This document shows positions 62,091 through 64,000 of a stretch of 64,000 bases of DNA, in pieces. Every line of letters starts with the position of its first letter. Position 1 is the stretch's first letter. The position numbers and the translations under genes were made by a program. The notes below the pieces were generated by a model. That model saw nothing but the letters and a program-made list of their open reading frames with translations. It did not search any database and was not told the origin of the DNA. Source of the DNA: CAVZBW01 sp963773635 (GTDB lineage Bacteria; Actinomycetota; Acidimicrobiia; Acidimicrobiales; RAAP-2); NCBI GenBank assembly GCA_963773635.1, contig CAVZBW010000001.1, positions 1 through 64,000 of the forward strand, in the 5' to 3' direction.

Positions 62091-63773
62091 TCAGACCCCG
62101 ATGACGACGGGGATGATCATCGGGCGCCGGCGCGTGCGCTGGTTGACCAGGCGTCCGACGGTGCGGCGAACCTGCCGGTCGAGCAGCGGGATCTCTCGCA
62201 CACCGTCGGTCATGGCCTCGGCGAGCGCCCGGGCCACCGCCTGGCGGGCCTCGTCGATCAGCTCCTCCGAGGCCTCCGGATGGATCCAACCCCGGGTCAT
62301 CACCGCCGGCGAGCCCACGACCTGTGCGCGGTGCACGTCGACGGTGGCCACCACCATGACCACCCCCTCGGCGGCCAGGGTCCGCCGGTCCTTGAGCACG
62401 CCCGAGCCCACGTCGCCCACGATCCCGTCGACGTAGAGGTACCCGGCCGGGACGTCCCCGTCGCGGGCGAGCCCGTCCCCGTCCAGGCGGAGGGCGTCGC
62501 CGTCCTCGCACACGAGTACCTGGTCCGGGGGCACCCCCATGCGGCGGCCCAGGTGGGCGTGCCGGACCATGTGCCGATACTCGCCGTGCACGGGCACGAA
62601 GGCACCGGGGCGAGCCACCGAGAGGAGGATCTCCAGCTCCTCCTGGCGGGCGTGCCCGCTCACGTGCACCGACTCGATGCCCGAGTGGATGACCTCCGCG
62701 CCCCGTCGGAGCAGGTCGTCGATGACCCTCGCCACGGACCACTCGTTGCCGGGGATGGGGTGCGCGCTGATGATGACGACGTCCCCACGGTCGATGCGGA
62801 GCCACTTGTTGTCCCCGGTGGCCATCAACGACAGCGCGGACATCGGCTCGCCCTGCGAGCCCGTCGAGATGATGCAGACCTCCCCGTCGGGCACCGTCTC
62901 CACCCGGTCGATGTCCACCAGGACCCCGTCGTCCACCGACAGGATCCCGAGGCGCCTCGCCACCTCGACGTTCTTACCCATCGAGCGGCCGAGGGTAGCC
63001 ACGCGGCGACCGCTCGCCACGGCCGCGTCGATCACCTGCTGGACGCGATGGATGTGGCTGGCGAAGCAGGCCACCACCACCCGGCGCCCGGGTCGCTCCG
63101 CGATCAACCGGCGGAGGGTGGCGCCGACGTCCGACTCCGACGAGGTGAAACCCGGCTCCTCGGCGTTGGTGGAGTCGGCCAGCAGCAGCCGCACGCCCGA
63201 GCTCGCGGCGAGCTGACCGATGCGCGCCAGGTCCGTCCGGCGCCCGTCCACCGGCCGGAGGTCGAGCTTGAAGTCGCCCGAGTGCAGGATCACCCCCTGG
63301 GGAGTGTGGAAGGCGATGGCGAAGGCGTGGGGCACCGAGTGGGTGACCGGGATGAATTCCACGTCGCAGGGCCCGATCCGTCGACGCTCGCCGTCGGACA
63401 CCTCGATCATGTCGATCCGTCCCGCAAGTCCCGCCTCCTCCAGGCGGTTGCGAGCGAGACCGAGCGTGAGGGCGGACCCGTAGATGGGGGCGGGGACGTC
63501 TCGGAGGAGGTAGGGCAGCCCGCCGACGTGGTCCTCGTGGCCGTGGGTGAGCACCACCCCGTCGACCCGATCGGCGTTGTCGCGCAGGTACGTGAAGTCG
63601 GGCAGGACGAGGTCCACGCCCGGCATCTCGGCGTTGGGGAACATCACGCCGCAATCGAGGACGAGGATCCGCCCATCGACCTCGATGCACGCGCAGTTGC
63701 GGCCGATCTCCCCCAGGCCGCCGAGGAAGACCAACCGAACGGGCGCAGGACGCGCCTTTGCCCGAGCGGTCAA
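62091..63773 (-). CDS. rnj: Ribonuclease J
   Basis: RNase J is a metallo-beta-lactamase/beta-CASP enzyme with 5'-3' exo- and endonuclease activity in mRNA decay and rRNA maturation. The 560-aa protein has the metal motif VVLTHGHEDHVGGLPYLL (residues 77-82 HGHEDH), VTHSVPHAFAIAF, LHSGDFKLD and the beta-CASP part (VVACFASHIHRVQQVIDAAV, IISTGSQGEPMSALSLMA, VSGHARQEEL). Length is standard. It is followed by ftsK on the same strand and preceded by dapA, the common actinobacterial order. Confidence 0.96.
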   Translation of the reverse strand: MTARAKARPAPVRLVFLGGLGEIGRNCACIEVDGRILVLDCGVMFPNAEMPGVDLVLPDFTYLRDNADRVDGVVLTHGHEDHVGGLPYLLRDVPAPIYGSALTLGLARNRLEEAGLAGRIDMIEVSDGERRRIGPCDVEFIPVTHSVPHAFAIAFHTPQGVILHSGDFKLDLRPVDGRRTDLARIGQLAASSGVRLLLADSTNAEEPGFTSSESDVGATLRRLIAERPGRRVVVACFASHIHRVQQVIDAAVASGRRVATLGRSMGKNVEVARRLGILSVDDGVLVDIDRVETVPDGEVCIISTGSQGEPMSALSLMATGDNKWLRIDRGDVVIISAHPIPGNEWSVARVIDDLLRRGAEVIHSGIESVHVSGHARQEELEILLSVARPGAFVPVHGEYRHMVRHAHLGRRMGVPPDQVLVCEDGDALRLDGDGLARDGDVPAGYLYVDGIVGDVGSGVLKDRRTLAAEGVVMVVATVDVHRAQVVGSPAVMTRGWIHPEASEELIDEARQAVARALAEAMTDGVREIPLLDRQVRRTVGRLVNQRTRRRPMIIPVVIGV

Positions 63774-63810
63774 CGTCGTCCGCGCGACCTGGTGCCGACG
63801 CCTCGCGCCC

Positions 63811-64000
63811 GGTCAGGCACGGGATGACCCGGCGAAGGCCTCGAGTGAGAGTCGCCGCACGAGCCCCATGGCCTCCTGGTCGAGCTCGGGAGGGGCCACC
63901 CCCATGGGCAGCCGGCACTGGCCGACCGGGAGGCCGAGGGCCCGCAGCACCGCCTTGGTCGGCAGCGGGTTGGGGTGGGCCTCGGTCGATTCGAAGCGGA
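63811..64000 (-). CDS. dapA: 4-hydroxy-tetrahydrodipicolinate synthase, C-terminal end (partial)
   Basis: Only the last 62 codons are in the window; the gene continues to the right. The readable end FESTEAHPNPLPTKAVLRAL, then GLPVGQCRLPMGV and LDQEAMGLVRRLSLEAF is the conserved C-terminus of DapA (NP-P-K--L---G---G--RLP). DapA condenses pyruvate and aspartate semialdehyde, the first lysine-specific step. It ends 37 bp before rnj, the usual neighbour. Confidence 0.85.

Overview
The window is high-GC DNA from an actinobacterium. The order miaB-miaA-dapF-hflX close to lexA-nrdR, the LexA boxes of the type CGAAC-N4-GTTCG, frequent GTG/TTG starts, and a GlnD with two ACT domains all point to Actinomycetota. 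Acidimicrobiia or a relative is my guess from gene order, not a proven placement.

Bases 1-17,441 are an accessory region built by stacked insertions. From left to right: the end of an IS3 element; a zinc-ribbon membrane protein; a degraded ORF; a secreted DUF1254/DUF1214 protein; an IS21 element (3831-6143) that splits a TfoX-N-domain gene and is flanked by the 6-bp duplication CATCTG; an IS481 element (6463-9445) flanked by a 15-bp duplication; and a decayed IS110 element (about 7149-8833) sitting inside the IS481 transposase. The IS481 landed in the attL copy of a 7.9-kb integrative element (9446-17412) that had integrated into the 3' end of a tRNA-Val gene. That element carries a tyrosine integrase beside the tRNA, an excisionase-like HTH protein, a TOPRIM/DUF3631 primase-helicase, small Cys/His proteins, a second XerC/D-like recombinase directly behind a dif-like 28-bp site, a DUF4234 membrane protein and a His/Thr-rich secreted protein. 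No transfer or virion genes are visible, so it looks like a small integrative or satellite-type element.

Bases 17.5-47 kb are chromosomal. They hold a zinc alcohol dehydrogenase opposite an OmpR-type two-component system, zwf with an orphan TrkA-N fragment, a cupin, a methyltransferase, a PhnZ-like HD protein, an enoyl-CoA hydratase-like protein, a GH15 enzyme, an ABC-2 exporter, secreted proteins, an ATPase-less protein joining a Clp N-domain to a ClpX-type zinc finger, tRNA-Cys, a secreted alpha/beta hydrolase, glnD, an L,D-transpeptidase, dinB, a LmbE-type deacetylase, nrdR, an SOS region with four LexA boxes, a P450 and a vapBC module with an 11-bp periodic operator. A glycosyltransferase and an intact IS110 follow.

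Bases 50.4-64 kb form one leftward housekeeping block: dapA (partial), rnj, ftsK, thrB, miaB, miaA, dapF, hflX, dapC, dapD, dapE. It supplies five steps of diaminopimelate/lysine synthesis, homoserine kinase, tRNA i6A/ms2i6A modification, ribosome rescue, chromosome segregation and RNA decay, mostly with 1-5 bp spacings or 4-bp start/stop overlaps.

One-base frameshifts occur in several genes, including essential ftsK, so some are probably sequence errors. Their density is clearly higher in the mobile region, where decay is also likely.
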